Of a DNA stretch of 64,000 nucleotides, positions 41,870 to 49,877 are shown one piece after another (position 1 is the first letter of the stretch; every line of letters begins with the position of its first letter). The position numbers and the translations under genes were made by a program. The notes below the pieces were generated by a model. That model made no database searches. It was not told where the DNA came from and worked only from the letters and a program-made list of their open reading frames with translations. The stretch is from Hymenobacter cyanobacteriorum (GTDB taxonomy: Bacteria > Bacteroidota > Bacteroidia > Cytophagales > Hymenobacteraceae): contig NZ_JALBGC010000003.1 of assembly GCF_022631375.1 (NCBI RefSeq), positions 806,001 through 870,000 of the forward strand, written 5' to 3'.

Positions 41870-42253
41870 TTATGCGCCCACGGCGATGCACGAGATTTCC
41901 ACCTGCACGTCGCGCGGCAGGCGGGCTACTTCCACCGTTTCGCGGGCCGGGGCCGTGGCTTCGTCGAAGTAGGAGCCGTACACCTGGTTGATGGTGGCGA
42001 AGTCGCCGAGGTCTTTCACGAAGATGCTGCACTTCACCACGTCGGCCAGCGTGAGGCCGGCGGCAGCGAGAATGGCCGTCAGATTCTTGAGTACTTGGTG
42101 CGTCTGGGCGGTGATGTCGCCGGGCACGAGCTGGCCGGATGCATCAAAGGGAATCTGGCCTGAAACGTAGACGGTGTTGCCCGCCTTCACGGCTTGCGAG
42201 TAGGGGCCAATGGGCGCGGGGGCCTGGTCGGTGAGGATAATCTGGTGGGCCAT
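41870..42253 (-). CDS. ridA: RidA-family enamine/imine deaminase
   Basis: This 127-residue protein belongs to the RidA (YjgF/YER057c/UK114) family, which hydrolyses reactive 2-aminoacrylate-type intermediates. The family signatures are PIGPYSQAVKAGNTVYVSGQ near residues 14-33 and the C-terminal VARLPRDVQVEISCIAV, whose Arg-containing strand is the substrate-binding region. The ATG at 42253 is chosen; the frame extends upstream to 42391 but only through the opposite-strand gene. It is divergent from the 3-hydroxyacyl-CoA dehydrogenase-like gene. Confidence 0.92.
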   Translation of the reverse strand: MAHQIILTDQAPAPIGPYSQAVKAGNTVYVSGQIPFDASGQLVPGDITAQTHQVLKNLTAILAAAGLTLADVVKCSIFVKDLGDFATINQVYGSYFDEATAPARETVEVARLPRDVQVEISCIAVGA

Positions 42254-42272
42254 AATGCGGAGTCGGTTAGGG

Positions 42273-42280
42273 TATCTTTG
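42273..42280 (+). promoter_or_regulatory. -7 box upstream of the 3-hydroxyacyl-CoA dehydrogenase-like gene
   Basis: TATCTTTG, an exact consensus match, lies 22 bases before the ATG at 42303. No -33 TTG is visible at the normal spacing. The box lies in the divergent spacer with ridA. Confidence 0.45.
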
Positions 42281-42302
42281 GCCCAAAGTAACTACCGAAA
42301 CC

Positions 42303-43019
42303 ATGCACATTCTGGTCATTGATGGCGGCCACGTCGAAGCGGAATTCCGCGAGAAGTTCGGCCCGGCGCACGAATACAGCTTCGTTCGCACCGAAATAAA
42401 AGAGCGAAAGAAATATGAGTCTATGGAGCAGTACCTAAAAGTTGCTGTTCCTACTACGGATGTAGCTTTCTGCTTCTCGGTGCCTTCAAGTGGAATAGGT
42501 TCTTATTTCCTTCTAAAAGAAGGACGTTTCCCAATATTTACTGAAGTTCTGGAAAATTCCATAGTCGATTCCTACTGGCACCGAATGGCTAAACTTCCGG
42601 CAGGTGGACTCTTCGGCTTCTGCGGCCTGCCCACACTCCTTAATCGTCCTCTGCTAGAAGTGAGCCTCTACCACGAAGCCGACCGCGAAAAGCTGGCCGA
42701 AACCTGCGCCGCCCTCGGCACCGACTACCGCGTGGTGGCCGACCGCGTGGGCCTGGTCACGCCCCGGGTCATCTGCCAGATTATCAACGAAGCCTGCTTC
42801 ACCGTGCAGGAAGGCACCGCCACCATGCAGGACGTCGACCTCGGCATGAAGCTGGGCACCAGCTACCCGCGCGGCCCTTTCGCCTGGGCCAACGCCATCG
42901 GCGTCGAGCGCGTGTATGCCGTGCTGGAGGCCCTGTGGCAGGATACCCACGACGAGCGTTACAAAGTATGCCCGCTGCTCAAGCGGCAAGCGCTGCGCGG
43001 GGAGCCGTTTGCGGTGTAA
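42303..43019 (+). CDS. 3-hydroxyacyl-CoA dehydrogenase family protein, N-terminal part atypical
   Basis: This is a 238-residue protein. The C-terminal part, from about residue 110 (GGLFGFCGLPTLLNRPLLEVS) to the end, matches the C-terminal domain of 3-hydroxyacyl-CoA dehydrogenases, including LVTPRVICQIINEACFTVQEG and GTSYPRGPFAWANAIG. The N-terminal part has no GxGxxG Rossmann motif for NAD, so the protein is unlikely to be an ordinary dehydrogenase. The DNA between about 42390 and 42650 is AT-rich (roughly 35-50% GC by line), unlike the GC-rich ends of the same gene, which suggests a replaced segment. The reading frame is intact. The ATG at 42303 follows a -7 box. Confidence 0.78.
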   Translation: MHILVIDGGHVEAEFREKFGPAHEYSFVRTEIKERKKYESMEQYLKVAVPTTDVAFCFSVPSSGIGSYFLLKEGRFPIFTEVLENSIVDSYWHRMAKLPAGGLFGFCGLPTLLNRPLLEVSLYHEADREKLAETCAALGTDYRVVADRVGLVTPRVICQIINEACFTVQEGTATMQDVDLGMKLGTSYPRGPFAWANAIGVERVYAVLEALWQDTHDERYKVCPLLKRQALRGEPFAV

Positions 43020-43059
43020 GTGACAGTTGCTGCCGGGCTTTTATAACGGCCAAGTATCG

Positions 43060-44508
43060 TTACTCAGCCAAGTAGTTGCGGTATCGTTTAAGAAAATCAG
43101 GATTACTCGTTTCGATAATATCAAAACTTACCAGCAAGTCCGGGCGATGCTGCAACGGAGTAATTATCACCGGAGGCGTATCCGAGGCAAAGGCCTGATA
43201 GCGGGCGCGCTGCTCCGCATCATAGCCGGCAGCATCGCCACTTAGCCATTGCCGATATGCGCGTAGTGCGTTATTGCTGCCTTGACCAAGCATAGCCGCG
43301 CGGGTTTGCATATTGTAATCGGCGAAAAAGAAGAGCACCAATACCGCTACCCAGAGCGAATACATTGGATTTGTCGAGCTTACTATAGGGCTAACATGCT
43401 GCCGCGCGGCTTGGCGGCAACACCACGTCAGCAATAACCCAAACCAGCTAATCAAAAAAATCAGGTAAAGCATAGACCGTGCCCGTAAGGGCAAACCCGT
43501 ACCGCTGGCATAATATGCCGGACAGTTGGCCGCTATTAGTAATCCGATAAGTATGAAGAACACCCACCCAGTCGGAAGTTTTGCTAGCATGCGCACTACC
43601 AACTGCTGCTGCTGCTGTCCTATTCGGTACAGCGCAGGCAGCAACAATACCGAAAGCGCTAGTAAAACAGGGTTGCCAATCCAAGTAAGCAACAGATAAG
43701 CGCTGGTGCCTGCCGAATAAACCAATGTTTTGATTACACCAAAAGAGCTTCCCATGCTGCTCATGCGCATGAAGTTGCCAGGTGCCAGAAACGACACTGT
43801 ACTGCCTATTATGGCTAATACTGCTAGCAGGCATACTATGCGCCCACGTCCCAGATACCAGCTCAAGCCTGCCGCTGCCAGTAGTGTTAACACAAAAGGC
43901 AGCACTAATGGCTCTGTTGTGCCCGCTACAGCAAGCGTTAGAGCTGCGACAATCATAAGTCGTAGACGTTTATGACGGTTATTTTGGCGAGCGTGGGCAT
44001 AGTGCGCAAGAGCCCCCATCCACGCCACCAGCAACCAGACCGCAACTATATATGTATAAGCGCCTGTAAACCAGTATAGTCCCTCAGCCAAGCCGGGCGC
44101 GTATGTCAGCCACAAACTCAGCATAATACCAGCCATTAGCCAAGCATCCCTTGTACGTAAATGAAGTATCGCTCCAATACCGTAGCGAAGCATTAACAAC
44201 GTGCCAAGTATAAACACCAACGCTACCCACCACCAACTTGCTTCCCAATGGCCATAGTATAGTGGATTTGCCAGCGCTAACAGAACCGTAGTTGTATAGC
44301 GGCCAGTATGTGAGAAGTAAAAAAACTTCTGAGCCTGCCAAAATCCTAGCTCCTGGACTTGGCTAACATCTAATATATCATCTAGAGAAGGATGGTTATA
44401 GAAGGCCAGCGCCACGAAAGGAAGCGTGGTGAAAAGCAGTCCTGCTACAATAATGCTGATGCTATAGCTCCGAAAAAGTGATGGGGTGTAGTTAGCGGAA
44501 TTACCCAT
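43060..44508 (-). CDS. DUF6056-like polytopic membrane protein, low GC
   Basis: This 482-residue protein has about ten to twelve membrane segments. The early HPSLDDILDVSQVQELGFW (residues 34-52) and GRYTTTVLLA resemble DUF6056/GT-C-like membrane proteins of surface-polysaccharide loci, where an acidic pair in the first loop is typical. The role may be glycan transfer or polymerisation, but no donor or acceptor is suggested by neighbours. The DNA is clearly poorer in GC than the rest of the window and the codon use is different, which points to horizontal acquisition. The first 12 codons overlap one arm of the glmS hairpin. Confidence 0.72.
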   Translation of the reverse strand: MGNSANYTPSLFRSYSISIIVAGLLFTTLPFVALAFYNHPSLDDILDVSQVQELGFWQAQKFFYFSHTGRYTTTVLLALANPLYYGHWEASWWWVALVFILGTLLMLRYGIGAILHLRTRDAWLMAGIMLSLWLTYAPGLAEGLYWFTGAYTYIVAVWLLVAWMGALAHYAHARQNNRHKRLRLMIVAALTLAVAGTTEPLVLPFVLTLLAAAGLSWYLGRGRIVCLLAVLAIIGSTVSFLAPGNFMRMSSMGSSFGVIKTLVYSAGTSAYLLLTWIGNPVLLALSVLLLPALYRIGQQQQQLVVRMLAKLPTGWVFFILIGLLIAANCPAYYASGTGLPLRARSMLYLIFLISWFGLLLTWCCRQAARQHVSPIVSSTNPMYSLWVAVLVLFFFADYNMQTRAAMLGQGSNNALRAYRQWLSGDAAGYDAEQRARYQAFASDTPPVIITPLQHRPDLLVSFDIIETSNPDFLKRYRNYLAE

Positions 44509-44557
44509 TATGCGTCATAATTGAGTAGTTTCGCTTACCACACCCCATCACTTTTTT
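44473..44557 (-). terminator. hairpin downstream of glmS overlapping the DUF6056 start
   Basis: Arms 44473-44496 and 44532-44557 pair over about 24 bases with two mismatches (core GTGATGGGGTGT). On the minus strand the far end reads CACTTTTTC. The first arm follows the glmS stop by nine bases. The second arm spans codons 5-12 of the DUF6056 gene, and its ATG lies in the loop. Confidence 0.7.
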
Positions 44558-44565
44558 TGCTATAA

Positions 44566-46401
44566 CTACTCCACCGTCACCGACTTGGCCAGGTTGCGGG
44601 GCTGGTCCACATTGCAGCCGCGTAGCACCGCAATGTGGTAGCTCAGCAACTGCAGCGGCACCACCGAAACCAGTGGCATCAGCACTTCACTGGTATGAGG
44701 AACTTCAATCACGTACTCAGCCATGGCCGGAATCACCGTATCGCCTTCGCTTACCACGGCGATGATGCGGCCTTTGCGGGCTTTCACCTCCTGAATATTG
44801 CTCACTACTTTCTCGTACGAGCTGTCGCGGGTGGCAATCACCACCATCGGCATGTTTTCGTCAATCAGGGCAATGGGGCCGTGCTTCATCTCGGCCGCGG
44901 GGTAGCCTTCGGCGTGGATATAGCTGATTTCCTTAAGCTTCAGTGCGCCTTCCAGGGCTACCGGGAAATTATAACCCCGGCCCAGGTACAGGAAGTTGGT
45001 GGCGTCCTTGAATTCCTCGGCAATTTCCTGAATCTGGGCATCCAGCTTCAGTGCTTTCTCCACTTTGGCCGGAATCGTCTCCAACTCAATCATCAGCTCG
45101 CGCAGCTTGGTGTCGGTGATGGTGCCGCGCTTCTGGCCCATAATCATGGCCAGCAACGTCAACACTGTTACCTGGGCCGTGAAGGCTTTGGTCGACGCCA
45201 CCCCGATTTCGGGACCGGCATGCGTGTAAGCACCTGCATCAGTAGCGCGGGCAATGCTGCTGCCTACCACGTTGCAGATGCCGAAAATAGTCGCTCCCTT
45301 GCTCTTCGCCAGCTCGATGGCGGCCAGCGTATCGGCCGTTTCACCGCTCTGCGAAATGGCAATCACGATGTCGCGCTCCGTGATAATCGGGTTGCGGTAG
45401 CGGAATTCCGAGGCGTACTCCACTTCCACTGGAATGCGGGCCAGGTCCTCAATCAGGTACTCGGCCACCAGGCCGGCGTGCCAGCTGGTACCGCAGGCCA
45501 CTACGATGATGCGTTGGGCGTTAATAAATTTCTGCTCGTAAGCCCGGATGCCGCCCATATTCAGGTGGCCGGCCTCCAACTCCAAGCGGCCGCGCATCGA
45601 GTCGAGAATTGAGCGGGGTTGCTCAAAAATCTCTTTCAGCATGAAGTGTGGGTAACCACCCTTCTCGATGGAGTCCAACTCCATTTCCAGTTTCTGAATG
45701 TAGGGCGTCTGGCTCACGTCCTCGCGGCTACGAATTTCCAACTGTCCGTCGCGAATCACCGCGATTTCGTAGTCGTTCACATACACCACTTCGTTGGTGT
45801 ACTCAATGATGGGCGTAGCATCGGAGGCGATGAAATACTCGCCGTCGCCGATACCAATCACCATCGGCGAGCCCTTGCGGGCGGCGATGAGTTGGTTCGG
45901 AGCATCTTTGCTCAGCACCACGATGGCGTAGGCTCCCACTACTTCGTGCAGAGCCAGGCGCACGGCTTCCTCAAGCGAGCAGCTATTCTGCTTTTGAATT
46001 TCCTCAATCAGGTTCACGAAAACCTCCGTATCCGTATCGGAGTGGAATACGTGGCCCTGCTGTTGCAAGTGCGTTTTCAGCGCCGCGTAGTTCTCGATGA
46101 TGCCGTTGTGGATGATGGCAATGCGCTCCGACGTCGAGTAATGCGGGTGAGCATTTTCATCATTGGGTTCGCCGTGCGTAGCCCAGCGAGTGTGGCCCAT
46201 GCCCACGTTGGCATGCGTGTTCTTTTCCGCAATAAAGGCTTCAAGGTCACTTACTTTGCCTTTCTTTTTATAAACGGTCAGGTCACCGTTGAGCAGGGCC
46301 ACGCCGGCCGAGTCATAGCCGCGGTATTCGAGGCGATGCAGGCCTTTGAGGATAATGGGGCAGGCCTCACGATGGCCCAGGTAAGCAACAATGCCGCACA
46401 T
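44566..46401 (-). CDS. glmS: glutamine-fructose-6-phosphate aminotransferase (isomerising)
   Basis: This 611-residue enzyme makes glucosamine-6-phosphate from fructose-6-phosphate and glutamine, the first step to UDP-GlcNAc. Cys2 is the glutaminase nucleophile (MCGIVAYLGHREAC). The Ntn-type amidotransferase domain covers about 1-220. Two SIS sugar-isomerase domains follow (VACGTSWHAG, ISQSGETADTL). The C-terminal lysine and VTVE end are conserved. It follows the DUF4270 gene by 61 bases in the same direction. No glmS-ribozyme is seen upstream; this is as expected outside Firmicutes. Confidence 0.95.
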   Translation of the reverse strand: MCGIVAYLGHREACPIILKGLHRLEYRGYDSAGVALLNGDLTVYKKKGKVSDLEAFIAEKNTHANVGMGHTRWATHGEPNDENAHPHYSTSERIAIIHNGIIENYAALKTHLQQQGHVFHSDTDTEVFVNLIEEIQKQNSCSLEEAVRLALHEVVGAYAIVVLSKDAPNQLIAARKGSPMVIGIGDGEYFIASDATPIIEYTNEVVYVNDYEIAVIRDGQLEIRSREDVSQTPYIQKLEMELDSIEKGGYPHFMLKEIFEQPRSILDSMRGRLELEAGHLNMGGIRAYEQKFINAQRIIVVACGTSWHAGLVAEYLIEDLARIPVEVEYASEFRYRNPIITERDIVIAISQSGETADTLAAIELAKSKGATIFGICNVVGSSIARATDAGAYTHAGPEIGVASTKAFTAQVTVLTLLAMIMGQKRGTITDTKLRELMIELETIPAKVEKALKLDAQIQEIAEEFKDATNFLYLGRGYNFPVALEGALKLKEISYIHAEGYPAAEMKHGPIALIDENMPMVVIATRDSSYEKVVSNIQEVKARKGRIIAVVSEGDTVIPAMAEYVIEVPHTSEVLMPLVSVVPLQLLSYHIAVLRGCNVDQPRNLAKSVTVE

Positions 46402-46462
46402 GGCAGAAAAATTTAATGGTTAAAGAGAGTAAGCTTCGTAGCAGTTGGCTACAAAGCCGCGA

Positions 46463-47995
46463 TTAACGTTTGGAGTAGTAGACGCGCAGCTTAATATTCG
46501 CGGCATCCAATACTGCCCGGTTCAGAGTCAGCGTGTTGCTGTTGCGGATGCTGGGCACCAACACAATACCTCCGGTGGGGTTGCCCCCCAGCTGATTGTT
46601 CAGATAAGCCTGCAGGTAGCTGGTGATGGGCAGGGTGTAATACGTTTGGGTAGCCGAAACAGTGGTCAGGAAGCCTGCTGCTGGCGAGTCGGCACCGGTC
46701 TGGTTGCTGCCGTCGCTCTGCACCACCCGGTCGGTGGGTTGAAAGTTGATAAGGCGCTGCAGTACCTCATTAGCCGAGCCAACTTCTACCGCATAAAGCT
46801 GATTCGGGTTCGGAAATAGCACGTTGGTATAAGGTTTTACCGGAACGCGCAGTTCGGCGCGGTTGATGGTAAGGCCGCCCGCTGCCGCTGCTTTGGTCAG
46901 CGCATCCAAGCCCGTAAAGGTTACGCGGGTGCCAAAGCCAGTACCCTCTTGGGCGTAGCTGGTTCCATTAAGCACCGTGCTGGGCACAATACCCGACGTG
47001 CTGCTGAGCGCAGCCAGCGCGGAAGGCAAGTCGTTCGTAAGCTGAGTGTAGTAGCGGGGGTCGCTGCTGCTCGAGAGCCCGGAACTGCTGAAGGCAGGGC
47101 CGAAAAATACCGTGTACGAGCGTTTCAGCGTGTCGGCCGGCAGTATGTTTTTCCGAATTTTCCAAGCGGAAGTACTGTGGAAGTACAGTATCATCCGCGA
47201 CAGGTTGGGCCGGCCAAAGCTCACAATGGCACTGCTGTAGCTGGAGTTAGGCGCAATGGCCAAGCCCTTGAGCTTGGCATCGAGCTGCGTCTGGCTAAAC
47301 CCTGGCACAAGCAGTTGGGTAAACAGGGTGTTGGCAAATGGCAGCGGCATAACCGGCTGCGAGGAGCCGTTGGCGACCCGGCGCTGCAGCACCAGCCGCA
47401 ACGTTGGGTCGGGCACGGTCGTCGTAACGGCCGGAATATTGGGTATCACCGAGGTATCGGCCGCCTTAATTACCTGCACCTTGGTCGCGTCGAGCCGGCC
47501 GCTCACATTGTCGACCAAAGATGTCAGCCCCGTTTCCGAAGACGTGGACGTGTATACCTTCCGGTCATCGAGGGGAGTACCCAGCGTGGATACGTCGAAC
47601 CGGGCCGGCGTGCTGCTGCTACCATACACACGGTCAAAACCCATCACCAGCACCGTAGAATCGAGCGTGGGTTGCCCGCTGAAGAGCTTGGCGTCAATGA
47701 ATTTAGACGGCAGCGAATCGGTCGCGCTCACATCCACCACGTTGAAAAACGCACGGGCGGTAGTAGTGCCGGCCACGTTATCGGCGAGGCGGCCAATGAG
47801 GAAATGGTCGGTTTTCTGGGTTTGAACTGGCGACAGCCGCACGGTGCCGCTGGCTACGTCGTAGTCCTGGTACTGGGTATTGGTGGTAGCCGTGTCGGGC
47901 AGGTCCACGTTGAGAGCGGTGCCGGTGTCGCAACTGGTCAGGGCCAGAGCAGCGAGGGCGGCCAGGGGAGCGCAACGGCTAGTTAGCCAATTCAT
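46463..47995 (-). CDS. DUF4270 family outer-membrane lipoprotein
   Basis: This 510-residue protein has a lipoprotein signal (LAALALTSC, Cys22). The DUF4270 family is found in most Bacteroidota and its role is unknown. Recognisable parts are YDVASGTVRLSPVQTQKTDHFLIGRL near the N-terminus, VLVMGFDRVYG, and the C-terminal repeated strands with GGIVLVPSIRNSNTLTLNRAVL. The start overlaps the end of the GT5-like gene by 17 bases (ATGAATTGGCTAACTAG serves both). Together with glmS it forms a minus-strand operon. It is exported and probably surface-attached. Confidence 0.88.
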   Translation of the reverse strand: MNWLTSRCAPLAALAALALTSCDTGTALNVDLPDTATTNTQYQDYDVASGTVRLSPVQTQKTDHFLIGRLADNVAGTTTARAFFNVVDVSATDSLPSKFIDAKLFSGQPTLDSTVLVMGFDRVYGSSSTPARFDVSTLGTPLDDRKVYTSTSSETGLTSLVDNVSGRLDATKVQVIKAADTSVIPNIPAVTTTVPDPTLRLVLQRRVANGSSQPVMPLPFANTLFTQLLVPGFSQTQLDAKLKGLAIAPNSSYSSAIVSFGRPNLSRMILYFHSTSAWKIRKNILPADTLKRSYTVFFGPAFSSSGLSSSSDPRYYTQLTNDLPSALAALSSTSGIVPSTVLNGTSYAQEGTGFGTRVTFTGLDALTKAAAAGGLTINRAELRVPVKPYTNVLFPNPNQLYAVEVGSANEVLQRLINFQPTDRVVQSDGSNQTGADSPAAGFLTTVSATQTYYTLPITSYLQAYLNNQLGGNPTGGIVLVPSIRNSNTLTLNRAVLDAANIKLRVYYSKR

Positions 47996-48791
47996 TATAC
48001 AGGGCTAGGTAAGAAGAGTGCAGGTTTTCATCGGTCGCTACCTGGCTGAGCTTGTTGTGGAGGGCGTATTCGTGGAACAAGCCGTTCATGTTTTCCGAGA
48101 AGTCTTCGTCGGAGCGCACCACCGTGTCCGCATACTCCATGCCCATTTTCACGAAACCGCTGAAATCAGCCGTTTTCAGCGAAGCCAGCATGTCGTCGTC
48201 GATGTCCAACATCTTGGCTTTCTCCAAAATGTTGCCTTCGAATTTGTCCATGAACTCGTTGTTGTAAATCGAGAACACCGACTTGGCATCCTTGAACACC
48301 GGGTCTTTCTTGTAGGTGGTTTTCAGGTAGAGCGGAATCAGGCCCGTCATCCAGTCGGAGCAGTGCACGATGTTGGGCGACCAGCCCAGCTTCTTCACCG
48401 TCTCGAGCACGCCTTTGCAGAAGAAAATGGCGCGCTCGTCGTTGTCGGCGTAAAATTTATCGTTCTTGTCGACCAGCGCCGACTTGCGGTGGAAGTAGTC
48501 CTCGTTGTCGATGAAGTACACCTGCAGCTTGGCCGTCGGAATCGAAGCCACTTTGATGACCAGCGGCTTCTCGTCGTCGCCGACCGCAATGTTGATGCCC
48601 GACAGGCGCACAACCTCGTGGAGGCGGTTTTTGCGCTCGTTGATGATGCCAAAACGCGGCACGAAAATGCGAATCTCGCAGCCCATCTCCTGCATGCTGG
48701 CCGGCAGCCGCCGCAGCATTTCCGCCACTTTCGTGGTCTGCAGAAACGGGTCAATTTCGGTGGCCGCGTAGAGGATTCTTAGCTTCGACAT
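47979..48791 (-). CDS. glycogen/starch synthase-like GT5 N-terminal domain protein
   Basis: This 270-residue protein matches the N-terminal half of GT5 glycogen synthases: ILYAATEIDPFLQTTKVAEMLRRLP near residues 5-29 and the SDWMTGLIPLYLK segment near 148-160. The usual C-terminal GT-B half with the nucleotide-sugar site is missing, so it is probably not an active synthase on its own. Stand-alone copies divergent from panC are typical of Bacteroidota and their role is unclear. It has its own promoter at 48838 and leads the operon with DUF4270 and glmS. Confidence 0.85.
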   Translation of the reverse strand: MSKLRILYAATEIDPFLQTTKVAEMLRRLPASMQEMGCEIRIFVPRFGIINERKNRLHEVVRLSGINIAVGDDEKPLVIKVASIPTAKLQVYFIDNEDYFHRKSALVDKNDKFYADNDERAIFFCKGVLETVKKLGWSPNIVHCSDWMTGLIPLYLKTTYKKDPVFKDAKSVFSIYNNEFMDKFEGNILEKAKMLDIDDDMLASLKTADFSGFVKMGMEYADTVVRSDEDFSENMNGLFHEYALHNKLSQVATDENLHSSYLALYNELAN

Positions 48792-48837
48792 ACAGGTTTT
48801 TTTGAAGAGGATGGAACAAGGCCATACTATGGGTGCA

Positions 48838-48868
48838 CAAAATTACACAATTTTGAGCGGAATTTCAA
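48838..48868 (-). promoter_or_regulatory. promoter of the GT5-like/DUF4270/glmS operon
   Basis: On the minus strand a -33 TTG (48866-48868) and an exact -7 TAATTTTG (48838-48845) are 20 bases apart, 46 bases before the ATG at 48791. It lies in the 121-base divergent spacer with panC. Confidence 0.6.
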
Positions 48869-48912
48869 TACCCCATCGCCTGGCACCCCTTCCAGGGGCC
48901 TACTTCTTACCC

Positions 48913-49761
48913 ATGCAGATACTGACCACCGCCGCCGGGTTGCAAGCCCACACCGAAAGTGCCCGCCAAGCTGGCCGGCGCATCGGGCTGGTGCCCACCA
49001 TGGGCGCGCTCCACGCCGGCCACCTCCAGTTGGTGCAGGCCGCCCGCGCCGAATGCGACGAGGTGATTGCCACCATCTTCGTGAACCCGACGCAGTTCAA
49101 CAACGCCGAGGATTTCCGCCTCTACCCGCGCGTGCCCGACGCTGATGCGGTCCTGCTGGCTCCGGCCGGTTGCACGGCGCTTTTCGCGCCCTCGGTGGAG
49201 GAAATGTACCCCCAGCCCACGGTGCTGCGCTTCGACTTTGGCGACCTGGAACGGGTGATGGAAGGAGCGCACCGGCCCGGCCATTTCAACGGCGTGGCCA
49301 CGGTGGTGAGCAAATTATTTCACCTGGCCCGGCCGCACCGGGCGTATTTCGGGCAGAAAGACTGGCAGCAGGTGGCCGTGGTGCGCCAACTGGTAGCCGA
49401 CTTGTCGTTCGACCTGGAGATTGTGGCCCGGCCCACCATCCGCGAGGCCGACGGGCTGGCCATGTCGTCGCGCAACCGCCGGCTCGATGCCCCGGCCCGC
49501 GCCGCCGCGCCGCTGCTCTACCAAGTGCTGACGGCCGCCGCCGAGCAGGTGCAGCAGGGCTTGTCACCACTACAGGTGCAGGCGCAAGCCGAAGCTGCGC
49601 TGGCGGCCGAGCCGCTGCTCACGCCCGAATACTTTGCCGTAGCCGATGCCCAAACGCTGCAGCCACTGGCCGCCTACGTGCCCGGCCGCGCCGTAGTGCT
49701 GTGCCTGGCCGCCCATTTGGGCGGCGTGCGCCTGATTGACAACGTGGTGGTGGAGCGGTAA
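48913..49761 (+). CDS. panC: pantoate-beta-alanine ligase
   Basis: This 282-residue enzyme joins pantoate and beta-alanine with ATP, the last step of pantothenate synthesis. The HIGH-type PTMGALHAGHLQL lies near residues 28-40, FGQKDWQQ near 146-153 and the KMSKS-like MSSRNRRL near 182-189. The frame is open from 48802, but the ATG at 48913 gives the usual start (MQILTTAAGLQAH). In many Bacteroidota panD follows; here it does not. Confidence 0.93.
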   Translation: MQILTTAAGLQAHTESARQAGRRIGLVPTMGALHAGHLQLVQAARAECDEVIATIFVNPTQFNNAEDFRLYPRVPDADAVLLAPAGCTALFAPSVEEMYPQPTVLRFDFGDLERVMEGAHRPGHFNGVATVVSKLFHLARPHRAYFGQKDWQQVAVVRQLVADLSFDLEIVARPTIREADGLAMSSRNRRLDAPARAAAPLLYQVLTAAAEQVQQGLSPLQVQAQAEAALAAEPLLTPEYFAVADAQTLQPLAAYVPGRAVVLCLAAHLGGVRLIDNVVVER

Positions 49762-49842
49762 AGGCGTAGGGAGCAGAAAAGTAAAATAGGAAGCCTTGAG
49801 TGCCATACACTCATCTACTCCCTTACTCATTTGCCGCAGGGT

Positions 49843-49850
49843 TACCTTTG
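49843..49850 (+). promoter_or_regulatory. -7 box upstream of the flippase-like gene
   Basis: TACCTTTG, an exact consensus match, lies 27 bases before the TTG start at 49878. A properly spaced -33 TTG is not seen. Confidence 0.4.
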
Positions 49851-49877
49851 TCTGATAATTACTACCGGCTATTCTAG

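Noticed and set aside
46402..46462. glmS ribozyme or riboswitch upstream of glmS
   Set aside because: The spacer is only 61 bases, AT-rich and without the conserved ribozyme core; glmS ribozymes are known mainly from Firmicutes.
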